Shown in pieces: positions 1 through 5,254 of a DNA stretch of 5,254 nucleotides. The notes under the pieces are model-generated. The model ran no database searches, was not told where the DNA came from, and saw only the letters and a program-made list of their open reading frames with translations. The DNA is from Phycisphaerales bacterium (GTDB lineage Bacteria > Planctomycetota > Phycisphaerae > Tepidisphaerales > Tepidisphaeraceae), in assembly GCA_028288775.1 (NCBI GenBank), contig JAQGHP010000633.1, positions 1 through 5,254 on the forward strand. The letters run 5' to 3'. Numbering within the stretch: position 1 is the stretch's first letter; each line of letters begins with the position of its first letter. The position numbers and the translations under genes were made by a program.

Positions 1-362
1 TGTCACAGCTTCCGCCAGAACAGAACTCGCTCCCGCTGCCGCCCGCCGTTCCCCAAATGCCGCCGCCGATTCCTGCGCCGGTCGTCGGCTACGCGTCGCC
101 GAACGCCCCGGCCGGCCCTGCGTCGCAGAACACCCCGCAGAAAGTTTTCGACACCGTTGCCGGGCCGAACCTCCGACTCAAGGACAACCTCATTCAACTC
201 GCATGCGTTGTGGTCGGGGGAGCGGCGGGCGCGGTCGTCGGATACATCATGGGGGACGCAACCGGGCTGGCGATCGGCCTGCTCATCGGGCTCTGCGGCT
301 CGCTCGTGCTCTCGGGCATCGTGATCGGAATTCTCCGGTTTGTGGGCGCGACTAAGAAATGA
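1..362 (+). CDS. Small proline-rich protein with two-helix membrane hairpin (5' edge at or just beyond window)
   Basis: The reading frame is open from the left edge to the TGA at 360-362. Bases 1-2 are TG, so the codon straddling the edge is NTG. If it is ATG, GTG or TTG the protein starts Met-Ser-Gln-Leu-Pro-Pro and is 120 residues long. The internal ATG at 57 has no purine-rich ribosome binding site before it, and the proline-rich composition continues upstream of it, so I prefer the edge start. Numbering from that start, residues 2-50 are a low-complexity Pro/Ala/Ser/Gln tail. Residues about 64-84 and 89-111 are hydrophobic segments rich in Gly and Ala with small-xxx-small spacing (GGAAGAVVG, GLLIGLCG), joined by a short Gly-Asp-Ala-Thr turn. 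Basic residues flank both outer ends (RLKDN before, RF and KK after), suggesting both termini are cytoplasmic. This layout resembles the many short Pro-rich-tail plus two-helix proteins of unknown role in Planctomycetota. I do not recognise a named family and assign no function. The gene converges on the large gene and is transcribed separately. Confidence 0.72.
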   Translation, partial: SQLPPEQNSLPLPPAVPQMPPPIPAPVVGYASPNAPAGPASQNTPQKVFDTVAGPNLRLKDNLIQLACVVVGGAAGAVVGYIMGDATGLAIGLLIGLCGSLVLSGIVIGILRFVGATKK

Positions 363-400
363 GCGGCGGGGTCTGCAAGTCGCACGATCCTCGACGTTCC

Positions 401-444
401 GCCCCTCACCCTAACCCTCTCCCCCGAGTACGAGGGAGAGGGAA
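401..444. repeat. REP-like intergenic palindrome (CCCTCTCCC...GGGAGAGGG)
   Basis: The arms CCCTCTCCC (415-423) and GGGAGAGGG (434-442) are perfect 9-bp complements. Inside them a C/A mismatch is followed by two further pairs (CG 425-426 with CG 431-432) around an AGTA loop. The left arm is preceded by CCCTCACCCTAA. This is the widespread bacterial intergenic element often mis-translated as 'PHPNPLP...G', and the plus-strand frame here indeed gives APHPNPLPRVRGRG. Lying between two convergent stop codons is typical of such elements. It could act as a bidirectional transcript-end hairpin or mRNA stabiliser, which is inference. A matching set of copies elsewhere in the genome is expected but cannot be seen here. 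Confidence 0.7.
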
Positions 445-466
445 CCGGAGCGTGTTTGCAATTCTT

Positions 467-570
467 ATACGGATTCCAAAAGTAACACGCGCTTTGCTCG
501 GCGCGCAACTCTTTGCGCAAGCATGGTTGCTAATTGATGAGCCGGCGCACGTTATTTTCAGAATCCGTAT
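467..570. repeat. Inverted-repeat-bounded 104-bp intergenic segment
   Basis: ATACGGATTC at 467-476 is exactly matched by GAATCCGTAT at 561-570. Just inside, AAAA (478-481) can pair with TTTT (555-558) across a 1x2 internal loop, giving about 14 pairs. Within the segment GCGCAA (503-508) and TTGCGC (513-518) form a 6-bp hairpin with a CTCT tetraloop. The segment starts 20 bases beyond the stop codon of the minus-strand gene. It could be a long stem-loop at a transcript end, or a small non-autonomous mobile or REP-doublet element bounded by terminal inverted repeats. No target-site duplication is evident, so the mobile reading is weak. Confidence 0.45.
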
Positions 571-589
571 TACAGGCACCAGTACCGGA

Positions 590-3500
590 TCAAATCCCGC
601 TGAAATTCCGGAACGACGCGGTCGTCGTGCTGGTCATGTTGTTGCTCGCGGCAACCATTCCCACCAGCATTGTGGGCGGCGCGGTGCTTAGCGTCACCGT
701 GCCGATTTGGGTCCACGTCGTGCCATTGGAACTGATGTAGGTGGTGAAGACGTTGCCGACGCGGGTGAGGCGCATCCAGGTGTTGGGGAAGCTGGCCTGG
801 CCGCCGCCCTGGGTTTGGGTGGTCGCTGCGCCGGGGGCGTTGCGGTACTTGAAGCGATAGCTGCCTGGCGAGACGTACGTGCTGCTGGCGGTGATCGCCA
901 CGTCCATCGCGCCGGTGGACAGATCGGTGCGGGCCATCAGGCCGGCCTGCGGGTAGGTGCCGGCGGCGGTGATGTTGGTGACCTGCACCTTGATGTCGAA
1001 GTCGCCCGTCACCTGCTTGTAGACGAACCGTCCGCCGTCGGCGGTGCCGTAGATGCCTGGGCCGCCGGCCGTGACGTCGTAGTCGCTGCCGTCGTTGATG
1101 ACGCTCGTCGAACCCGAAGGCGATGCGCCGATGTCGGCGCTGGTAAAGGCGGGGGCGGGCGTGGTGACGTTTAGCACGCCGCTGCTCGGGCCGGCGGTGC
1201 CGTTGTTTTCGGCCCACACCTGGTACGCGTAGGCGGTGCTGGGCTGGATGTTGTTTGTGTCCGTGTAGGTCGTCGTGGCGGAGGTGCCGATCTCGACGAA
1301 TGTGCCGCCGGCGGTGGAACGCATGACGTGATAGAGCGTCGCCGTGCCGGTGGGGGCCGTCCAGGTGATCGCGACTTTGGAAGCCGTGACGGTAGTCGTC
1401 GTCGGCGTGCCCGGTGCGCCGGGTGCGGGGTTCGCCACCTGTGTGCTGAACGTGAGCGGCCCCGCGGGGGATGCGGAATTGCCCACCGCGTTCGTCGCGA
1501 AGACCTGGTACTGGTACGCGGTGTTCGCGGTCAGGCCGGTGTCGGCGAACGTGGTCCCCGTGAAATTCGCGGGCGAAATCGTGACGAAGCCGCTATCGGT
1601 CGGCCCCATGCGCTGCACGATGTACGTTGCACCGGAACTGGTTGACGCCGTCCAGGCGATGGTGATCGAGGTCGAAGTCGAACCCGTCTGCGTGAGGTTC
1701 GTCGGAGCGGCGGGCGCGCCTTGCGAGGTCGCCGACACCTGATTGCTCGCGGGCGAAGGGCCGGCGCTATTGGTCGCGATTACCTGATACGTGTACGTCG
1801 TGTTCGGCAGGACGCTCTTGTCCTGGTAGCTGAGCTGCGTCAGGGTGGTCGAGAGCGTGGACCACGTCTGCCCGCCGTCGCTGGAGCGCTGGACGGTGTA
1901 CGCCGTCGCGGCACTGCCTGCCCCGGCGGTCCAGGAGAGGTCGATCTCTCCCACAACCGAGTTGCTCGCCGGAGCGAGCGTGGGGGCGGTCGGGGTCGCG
2001 AGCGGCGTCTGCGCGGTCACGACATTGCTGGGGAGCGAAGAGCCCACGTTATTCACCGCGACCACTTCGTACGAGTACGAAGTGCCGGCGACGAGGCCGC
2101 TGTCAGTGAAAGTGGTGGTCACTAATCCCGTCGCAATCGACGTGTAGGTGTTGGTCGCCGGGTTGAGGCGCATCACCGTGTACGTCGAGGCGTTGGGGAT
2201 GCTGTTCCATTTGAGGCTCACGGTGCTGGTGGTAACACCGTTCGACGCGAGTGCGGGGGCGGCGGGGGCCGTGAGGATGCTGAGGCTGCGGAACTTCGCG
2301 GACGTCGTGGCGCTGTTCGTATGGCTCGTCGCGGCCAGGCCGAAGTTTGTCAGGCCCGGTAGCGTCACGCTCCCGGCGAGCGTCCAGCTCAGTCCGTCCG
2401 TGCTGTAATAGCCGGTGTAGGTGTTCCCCTTGCGGACCAGTCGCACCCACACATTCGGGTAGCTGACGACCGGCCCGACGGCATTGAAGGAGGGCGTCGC
2501 GTTTGCGCTCGTGCGGTACAGCCAACGGTACTGGCTGGTGGCGGTCGCGCCGATGAAGACCATCGGGCTGCCCGGGTCCATCGACGCGCGGACCATGATG
2601 CCAGCCTTGGTCGTCGGCGTCGTTGCGGTGAGGCTTTGCAACTGCACGACGGCGTCGAAGTCGCCGTTGCGCTGCTGGTAGACGTAGCGGAAGCCGTCGG
2701 TCGAGGTCGAGCCGATGTCGGTGCCGCCGGCGATGATGTCGTAGCTCTGGCCGTCAACGTTGGTGACGGTCGAGCCGACGGGCGTGCTGTTGATGTCCTG
2801 GCTCGTGTACGCCGGTTGCGGCGTGGTCGCCTGCGCGGAGGTGAAGCCGCCCGGGCCGGCGATGTTCTGGCCGGCGACCTGGTAGGTATAGGTCGTCCCG
2901 GCCACGACGCCCGTGTCGACGAACGACGTGCCGTTGTAGGCGCTGGCCAGCGTGGTCCAACCGGCGTCGCCCTGGGCCATGCGCTGAATAATGTAGCTGG
3001 TCGCGCCGTTCGCGGCTACGGATTCGGAAGCGGGCGTCCACGTCAGCGTGATCTGCGTGGGCGTGTTCACGGCCGCGTTCACCGCCGCGGGAGCCTGCGG
3101 CGGGCCGCTGGGCGTCGCCGCGCTGACAACCGCGGTGTAGAAGGAGAACGATCCATTGTTATCCGCACGGACGCGATAGTTATAGCTCCCGCCCGGCTGG
3201 GCGGTCGTGTCCTGGTAGCCGGTGGTGGTGACGGTGTCGGAGAGAACAGTCCACGTGCTCGCGCCCGCGAGCTGGCGCTCGACGTGGTAGAAGCTGATCG
3301 TGCCTGGGGCGGCAACCCAGGTCAGGTCGATCTCGCTGGTCGAGACGACGGAAGCCGCCAGGTTGGACGGGCCGGCGATGTTGGTAGTCGCGCTTTGTAT
3401 CGCGCTGTAGTTGCCAAGGACGCCAGCGTTCTCGGCGCGGACGCGATAGGAATATTGGCTTCCCGGCTGCACGGTGGTGTCGGTGAAGCTGGTGGCGTTG

Positions 3501-5254
3501 CCGGGGAGGTTGCCGACGATTTCGGTGTAGGTGGACTGCCCGGGGTCTTTGCGCTCGATGTGATAGGCGGTGACCGTGCCGCTTGCGGCAGACCACGTGA
3601 GGACCACCTGATTCGATGCGTTGATCTTCGTCGAGCCGAGAGTGGGCGCGCCCGGCGCGGCCCCGGCGGGCGTGGTCGCGACGGCGACGGGGCTGTAGCC
3701 CGAAAACCCTGAGCTGTTTTCCGAACGGATTTGATAGACGTAGCTGGTGTTGCCCATCAGGGCGGTGTCGGTGAACGTCGTGCCAGTGGAGGTGCCGATC
3801 TCGACGAAGCCGTTGCCGCCCACGAGCTCGCGCTCGATGTGGTAGGTGGTGACGCCGACTGCCGTGCTCCACGTGAGCTTGATGGATCCGGCGCTGGGCG
3901 CGGTCGCGGTGACAACCGCCGGCGCGCCAGGAATCGCCTGGCCGAAGGCGTTGGCGCCCAGTGATTCGCCCGCGCCATCGACGGCGGTGATGCGGTAGTA
4001 GCTGGTCGCGCCGGCGGGGGCCGCGGCGTCGAAGTAACTGGCGGATGTCAGCGGCGTCGAATTGAGCTTCGTGAACGTGCCGGTCGCTGACGAACTGCGG
4101 TAGACGTTGTAGCCGACGAGCGTCGTGGAGGCGACGGGCGCCCACTGCACGTTCATTCCGCCCGCGGGGCCGGCGGTGGCCTGCGCGCGCGTGGGGACGG
4201 GCGTGGCGCCGGCGGGCTTCATGTTGGTGATGAGATAGGCGTTGTCCTGGAAGTCATAGTTCTCGAACGTGGTGCTGCCGTAATCGAGCAGGGCGATGTA
4301 GGTGTTGGGAACGAGATTGCCCAGGCTGTCGCGGACGGGGTAGAAGCGGACGTGATGCCCGCCGCCCCCGCCAACGGTGTTGCGCGTGTCGTCGCTGGTC
4401 TGGCCGTCGAGGTTCCAGCCGAACGTGGCGGCCGTCGGAGTGAACGAGGCGAAGCCCGCGCCGCCGGTCGAATTCAGGGGCAGGAGTGATTGGCCGTTGG
4501 CGATCGCGTCGCGGATCACCCACGTGTTGCTGGTGCTCCCTTTGGCGTACCAGCCGAAGATTGCCGCGGTGTTGGTATTGCTCGTCGCGTCGATCTGCTG
4601 GTGATACGCGGCAAGCTGCCGTGCCGTAATGGGCTGGCTCGGGTCGGCAATGGTCCAGAAAGCGCTGACGACTTCTTCGCCGTAATACGTCGGCGTGCTC
4701 GCGCCTTGCGACAGGTCGGGCATTGGCGTGCTGGCGATGTTGGTGTTGTACCCGTAGAGCATGTTCACCATCGTCTGCACGCCCGGTTCCTCTTCGTGCT
4801 CGGAGGTGTGCTGCCACCAGCCGGCAAGCTGGATCGGCTTGCTGGGCTGCGAGGGGTCGTTGGTGACGATGGTGAGCGTGCCGGTCCACAGCCCCGCGGC
4901 GGTGAGGACGGTGTAGCCCGGGTCATTGGCGACGGCGGTGTCGTTGGTCTGGTTCGTGCTGTGCGTCGGGGCTTTCTGTGCGATGAACTTCACCTGCACC
5001 GTCAGCGTCGCGCCGGGAGCGAGGCTGTAGGGGAACGCCGGCGGGTTGACGAGCTGCCAGTTGGTCGCGTCGGAAAGATTCAGCGCGCTGATGATCAGGT
5101 TCTGGCTGCCGGTGTTGCGGATCAGCAGGTTGCCGGTGTCGTGGACCACATCCGTGAGCGTGGCATTGGGCACCTGGATGCGGTTGAAGACCATGCGGGT
5201 GGACGAGGGCGCGCCGTCGAGATTTTCCACGCCGATGGCGGGGGCGTTGACCGC
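590..5254 (-). CDS. Giant multidomain FN3/LamG-like surface or secreted protein, N-terminus off window
   Basis: The frame is open from the right edge to TGA at 590-592, giving 1554 visible residues. The first in-frame start-like codon is a GTG at 5230, but eight codons upstream of it (AVNAPAIG) are also open and it has no special context, so the true start lies outside the window. Numbered with that GTG as residue 1, the order is: ASH/choice-of-anchor-D-like domain about 17-138; uncharacterised module 140-340; FN3 repeats 341-434, 435-521, 522-616, 617-707 and 708-804; LamG/DUF1349-like domain 805-988; FN3 repeats 989-1076, 1077-1169, 1170-1263 and 1264-1358; second LamG-like domain 1359-1546. 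The visible protein has no cysteine and few lysines and is rich in Thr, Ser, Ala and Gly, as expected for an exported beta-sandwich protein. No catalytic motif, transmembrane helix, LPXTG or PEP-CTERM tail is visible. Likely role: extracellular binding or scaffolding, possibly of polysaccharide; this is inferred from domain types alone. A signal peptide or enzyme domain may lie upstream. The coding frame is strongly supported by homologous repeats along its whole length. Confidence 0.93.
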   Translation of the reverse strand, partial: AVNAPAIGVENLDGAPSSTRMVFNRIQVPNATLTDVVHDTGNLLIRNTGSQNLIISALNLSDATNWQLVNPPAFPYSLAPGATLTVQVKFIAQKAPTHSTNQTNDTAVANDPGYTVLTAAGLWTGTLTIVTNDPSQPSKPIQLAGWWQHTSEHEEEPGVQTMVNMLYGYNTNIASTPMPDLSQGASTPTYYGEEVVSAFWTIADPSQPITARQLAAYHQQIDATSNTNTAAIFGWYAKGSTSNTWVIRDAIANGQSLLPLNSTGGAGFASFTPTAATFGWNLDGQTSDDTRNTVGGGGGHHVRFYPVRDSLGNLVPNTYIALLDYGSTTFENYDFQDNAYLITNMKPAGATPVPTRAQATAGPAGGMNVQWAPVASTTLVGYNVYRSSSATGTFTKLNSTPLTSASYFDAAAPAGATSYYRITAVDGAGESLGANAFGQAIPGAPAVVTATAPSAGSIKLTWSTAVGVTTYHIERELVGGNGFVEIGTSTGTTFTDTALMGNTSYVYQIRSENSSGFSGYSPVAVATTPAGAAPGAPTLGSTKINASNQVVLTWSAASGTVTAYHIERKDPGQSTYTEIVGNLPGNATSFTDTTVQPGSQYSYRVRAENAGVLGNYSAIQSATTNIAGPSNLAASVVSTSEIDLTWVAAPGTISFYHVERQLAGASTWTVLSDTVTTTGYQDTTAQPGGSYNYRVRADNNGSFSFYTAVVSAATPSGPPQAPAAVNAAVNTPTQITLTWTPASESVAANGATSYIIQRMAQGDAGWTTLASAYNGTSFVDTGVVAGTTYTYQVAGQNIAGPGGFTSAQATTPQPAYTSQDINSTPVGSTVTNVDGQSYDIIAGGTDIGSTSTDGFRYVYQQRNGDFDAVVQLQSLTATTPTTKAGIMVRASMDPGSPMVFIGATATSQYRWLYRTSANATPSFNAVGPVVSYPNVWVRLVRKGNTYTGYYSTDGLSWTLAGSVTLPGLTNFGLAATSHTNSATTSAKFRSLSILTAPAAPALASNGVTTSTVSLKWNSIPNASTYTVMRLNPATNTYTSIATGLVTTTFTDSGLVAGTSYSYEVVAVNNVGSSLPSNVVTAQTPLATPTAPTLAPASNSVVGEIDLSWTAGAGSAATAYTVQRSSDGGQTWSTLSTTLTQLSYQDKSVLPNTTYTYQVIATNSAGPSPASNQVSATSQGAPAAPTNLTQTGSTSTSITIAWTASTSSGATYIVQRMGPTDSGFVTISPANFTGTTFADTGLTANTAYQYQVFATNAVGNSASPAGPLTFSTQVANPAPGAPGTPTTTTVTASKVAITWTAPTGTATLYHVMRSTAGGTFVEIGTSATTTYTDTNNIQPSTAYAYQVWAENNGTAGPSSGVLNVTTPAPAFTSADIGASPSGSTSVINDGSDYDVTAGGPGIYGTADGGRFVYKQVTGDFDIKVQVTNITAAGTYPQAGLMARTDLSTGAMDVAITASSTYVSPGSYRFKYRNAPGAATTQTQGGGQASFPNTWMRLTRVGNVFTTYISSNGTTWTQIGTVTLSTAPPTMLVGMVAASNNMTSTTTASFRNFSGI
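593..1156 (-). other. LamG/DUF1349-like domain 2, C-terminal (in large CDS)
   Basis: Residues 1359-1546. It is clearly homologous to the first LamG-like domain: PAFTSADIGASPSGS against PAYTSQDINSTPVGS, RFVYKQVTGDFDIKVQV against RYVYQQRNGDFDAVVQL, QAGLMAR against KAGIMVR, and WMRLTRVGNVFTTYISSNG against WVRLVRKGNTYTGYYSTDG. The domain ends in the strand FRNFSGI directly before the stop, with no tail, anchor or sorting motif following. The C-terminus therefore looks intact and natural, not truncated. Confidence 0.75.
1157..2266 (-). repeat. FN3 array 2: four fibronectin type III repeats
   Basis: Residues 989-1358, with core tryptophans at 1008, 1100, 1193 and 1290 (steps of 92, 93 and 97). Strand-C motifs are YTVMR, YTVQR, YIVQRM and YHVMR. 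Each unit closes with a Y-x-(Y/V)-x-V strand such as YSYEVVAVNNVG or YQYQVFATNAVG. Unit 3 here resembles unit 5 of the first array (YIVQRM/YIIQRM), and unit 4 resembles unit 2 of the first array (both carry FVEIGTS). The order of relatedness is therefore not collinear between the arrays. Confidence 0.9.
1280..1300. repeat. Copy A of a 21-bp exact direct repeat shared by two FN3 units
   Basis: Bases 1280-1300 are identical to 3788-3808. Both encode the strand around FVEIGTS, here in FN3 unit 9 and there in FN3 unit 2. The match stops abruptly on both sides (C/T before and T/G after). Confidence 0.8.
2267..2818 (-). other. LamG/DUF1349-like domain 1 (in large CDS)
   Basis: Residues 805-988. 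The domain begins AYTSQDI, continues with FRYVYQQRNGDFDAVVQL (847-864), KAGIMVRASMDPG (875-887) and WVRLVRKGNTYTGYYSTDG (928-946) followed by LSW (Trp 949), and closes with GLAATSHTNSATTSAKFRSL. This series, a 'GDFD' strand, an 'AG(I/L)M.R' strand and 'W.RL.R.GN....Y.S.(D/N)G..W', is the concanavalin-A/laminin-G-like sandwich found in DUF1349 and related carbohydrate-associated proteins. Ligand binding is inferred from the fold only. Confidence 0.75.
2819..4210 (-). repeat. FN3 array 1: five fibronectin type III repeats
   Basis: Residues 341-804 in five units with core strand-B tryptophans at 363, 454, 546, 638 and 731, a regular step of 91-93 residues (about 276 bases). Each unit has the pattern 'L.W......Y.(I/V).R', then 'F.DT....G..Y.Y.V.A.N..G', ending in 'ATTP' or similar. 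Units 2-4 are a close subgroup sharing YHIER or YHVER in strand C and (Y/S)(R/Q)(I/V)R(S/A)(E/D)N in strand F. Unit 5 instead has YIIQRM. Unit 1 is the most divergent (YNVYRS, YYRITAVDGAG). FN3 domains usually act as spacers or binding modules in exported bacterial proteins and enzymes. Confidence 0.9.
3788..3808. repeat. Copy B of the 21-bp exact direct repeat
   Basis: Identical to 1280-1300 and lying in FN3 unit 2. The copies are about 2.5 kb apart in the same gene and in the same reading frame. Confidence 0.8.
4211..4813 (-). other. Uncharacterised ~200-residue module between ASH and FN3 array
   Basis: Residues 140-340. No standard domain is recognisable. Notable blocks are an acidic HTSEHEEEPGVQTMVNMLYG stretch (141-160), an aromatic segment around FWTIADPSQPITARQLAAYH (191-210), a GGGGGHHVRFYPVRD stretch (287-301), and a closing YDFQDNAYLITNMKP (325-339). 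The last two blocks recall a region I associate with large planctomycete exported proteins ('RFYP(V/L)...G..VPN.Y' then '(F/Y)DYND..(Y/F)L..N(V/I)KP'). The Asp-rich NYDFQDN also resembles the end of DUF4114-type domains. Both resemblances are from memory and need a profile search. Acidic loops and a His pair could bind metal, but no defined site can be claimed. Confidence 0.5.
4817..5182 (-). other. ASH / choice-of-anchor-D-like beta-sandwich domain (in large CDS)
   Basis: Residues about 17-138 of the large protein. The segment NLLIRNTGSQNLIISALNL, then WQLVNPP, then SLAPGATLTVQVKFIA, and finally GTLTIVTNDPSQPSKPIQLAG follows the ASH (ASPM-SPD-2-Hydin) pattern. That pattern is: an additional term along 'I.NTG...L.I..L.L', a 'L.PG....V.V.F' strand, and a closing 'G.L.I.TNDP..P...I.L.G'. 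These domains are common in large exported bacterial proteins. An insertion of about 25 residues with an Asn/Thr-rich loop (THSTNQTNDTAVAN) sits between the last two elements. Confidence 0.7.

Larger units (their letters stand above)
363..589. other. Convergent intergenic region with inverted repeats, no gene
   Basis: These 227 bases lie between the stop codons of two converging genes. They contain a REP-like hairpin at 415-442 and a second inverted-repeat pair at 467-476/561-570. I find no credible gene here. A plus-strand frame starts at an ATGA overlapping the upstream stop (359-362), but its peptide reads through the palindromic repeat and then runs about 100 bases antisense into the large gene. 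The part from about 455 to 570 looks less GC-rich than either flanking gene. Neither hairpin is followed by a clear T-run, so a classical intrinsic terminator is not demonstrated, although one or both may end transcription from the two sides. Confidence 0.75.

Noticed and set aside
359..691. 110-codon plus-strand frame whose ATG overlaps the upstream stop (ATGA), suggestive of translational coupling
   Set aside because: Its peptide is the translation of the REP-like palindrome (APHPNPLPRVRGRG) and it then runs about 100 bases antisense into the well-supported large gene; no domain or plausible protein composition.
1125..1140. Perfect 7-bp palindrome (GCGCCGA TG TCGGCGC) that could be a terminator or operator
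   Set aside because: It lies inside the coding sequence for SADIGAS at the start of the second LamG-like domain and is explained by GC-rich codon choice; there is no T-run.
2636..3712. 358-codon plus-strand open frame inside the large gene
   Set aside because: It is antisense to FN3 and LamG units that are clearly coding. Its Arg/Gly/Val/Asp-rich, low-complexity translation is typical of the shadow of a GC-rich gene.
3180..4145. 321-codon minus-strand frame overlapping the large gene in another frame
   Set aside because: Its translation is Arg/His-rich without recognisable domains and is a frame-shifted shadow of FN3 units.
593..4210. Regularly spaced ~276-base repeats considered as a CRISPR or satellite array
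   Set aside because: The repeats are divergent at DNA level and correspond exactly to FN3 protein units; there are no short identical repeats with unique spacers.
5228..5230. GTG at 5230 as the start codon of the large protein
   Set aside because: The frame stays open through eight more codons to the window edge, no signal peptide follows the GTG, and the sequence enters directly into an ASH-like domain; it is an internal valine.
590..5254. Large repeat protein considered as a contact-dependent inhibition or polymorphic toxin
   Set aside because: No haemagglutinin, RHS/YD or filamentous repeats and no C-terminal toxin or adjacent immunity gene; the C-terminus is an ordinary LamG-like domain.

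Overview
This GC-rich window holds two convergent genes separated by a 227-base intergenic stretch. Nearly all of it is one very large minus-strand gene that runs off the right edge. The organism is most likely a Gram-negative-type bacterium with large secreted multidomain proteins. The order ASH-like domain, 'RFYPVRD...NYDFQDN' module, FN3 array and concanavalin/LamG-like domains recalls Planctomycetota, perhaps Phycisphaerae or Tepidisphaerales. That assignment rests on remembered protein style, not on a marker gene.

Layout. Positions 1-362 (+): a short protein with a proline-rich N-terminal tail and a C-terminal two-helix membrane hairpin. Its start codon probably straddles the left window edge. 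Positions 363-589: intergenic DNA between the two converging genes. It carries a CCCTCTCCC/GGGAGAGGG hairpin of the widespread REP-like type whose translation reads as the familiar spurious 'PHPNPLP' peptide. It also carries a separate 104-base interval bounded by 10-bp perfect inverted repeats with a small internal hairpin. Positions 590-5254 (-): the last 1554 codons of a giant protein with no cysteine in the visible part. It is built as an ASH/choice-of-anchor-D-like domain, an uncharacterised module of about 200 residues, five FN3 repeats, a LamG/DUF1349-like domain, four more FN3 repeats, and a second LamG/DUF1349-like domain ending at the stop codon.

The large protein is best read as a secreted or cell-surface binding or scaffold protein. 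No catalytic domain is visible; an N-terminal signal peptide or enzymatic domain could lie off the right edge. The two genes converge, so they are not an operon and no shared function can be inferred. I see no defence system, RNA gene, CRISPR array, transposase or phage gene. The points that merit a second look are the internal domain-duplication history of the giant protein, its uncharacterised module, its lack of cysteine and of a C-terminal sorting signal, and the intergenic inverted repeats.
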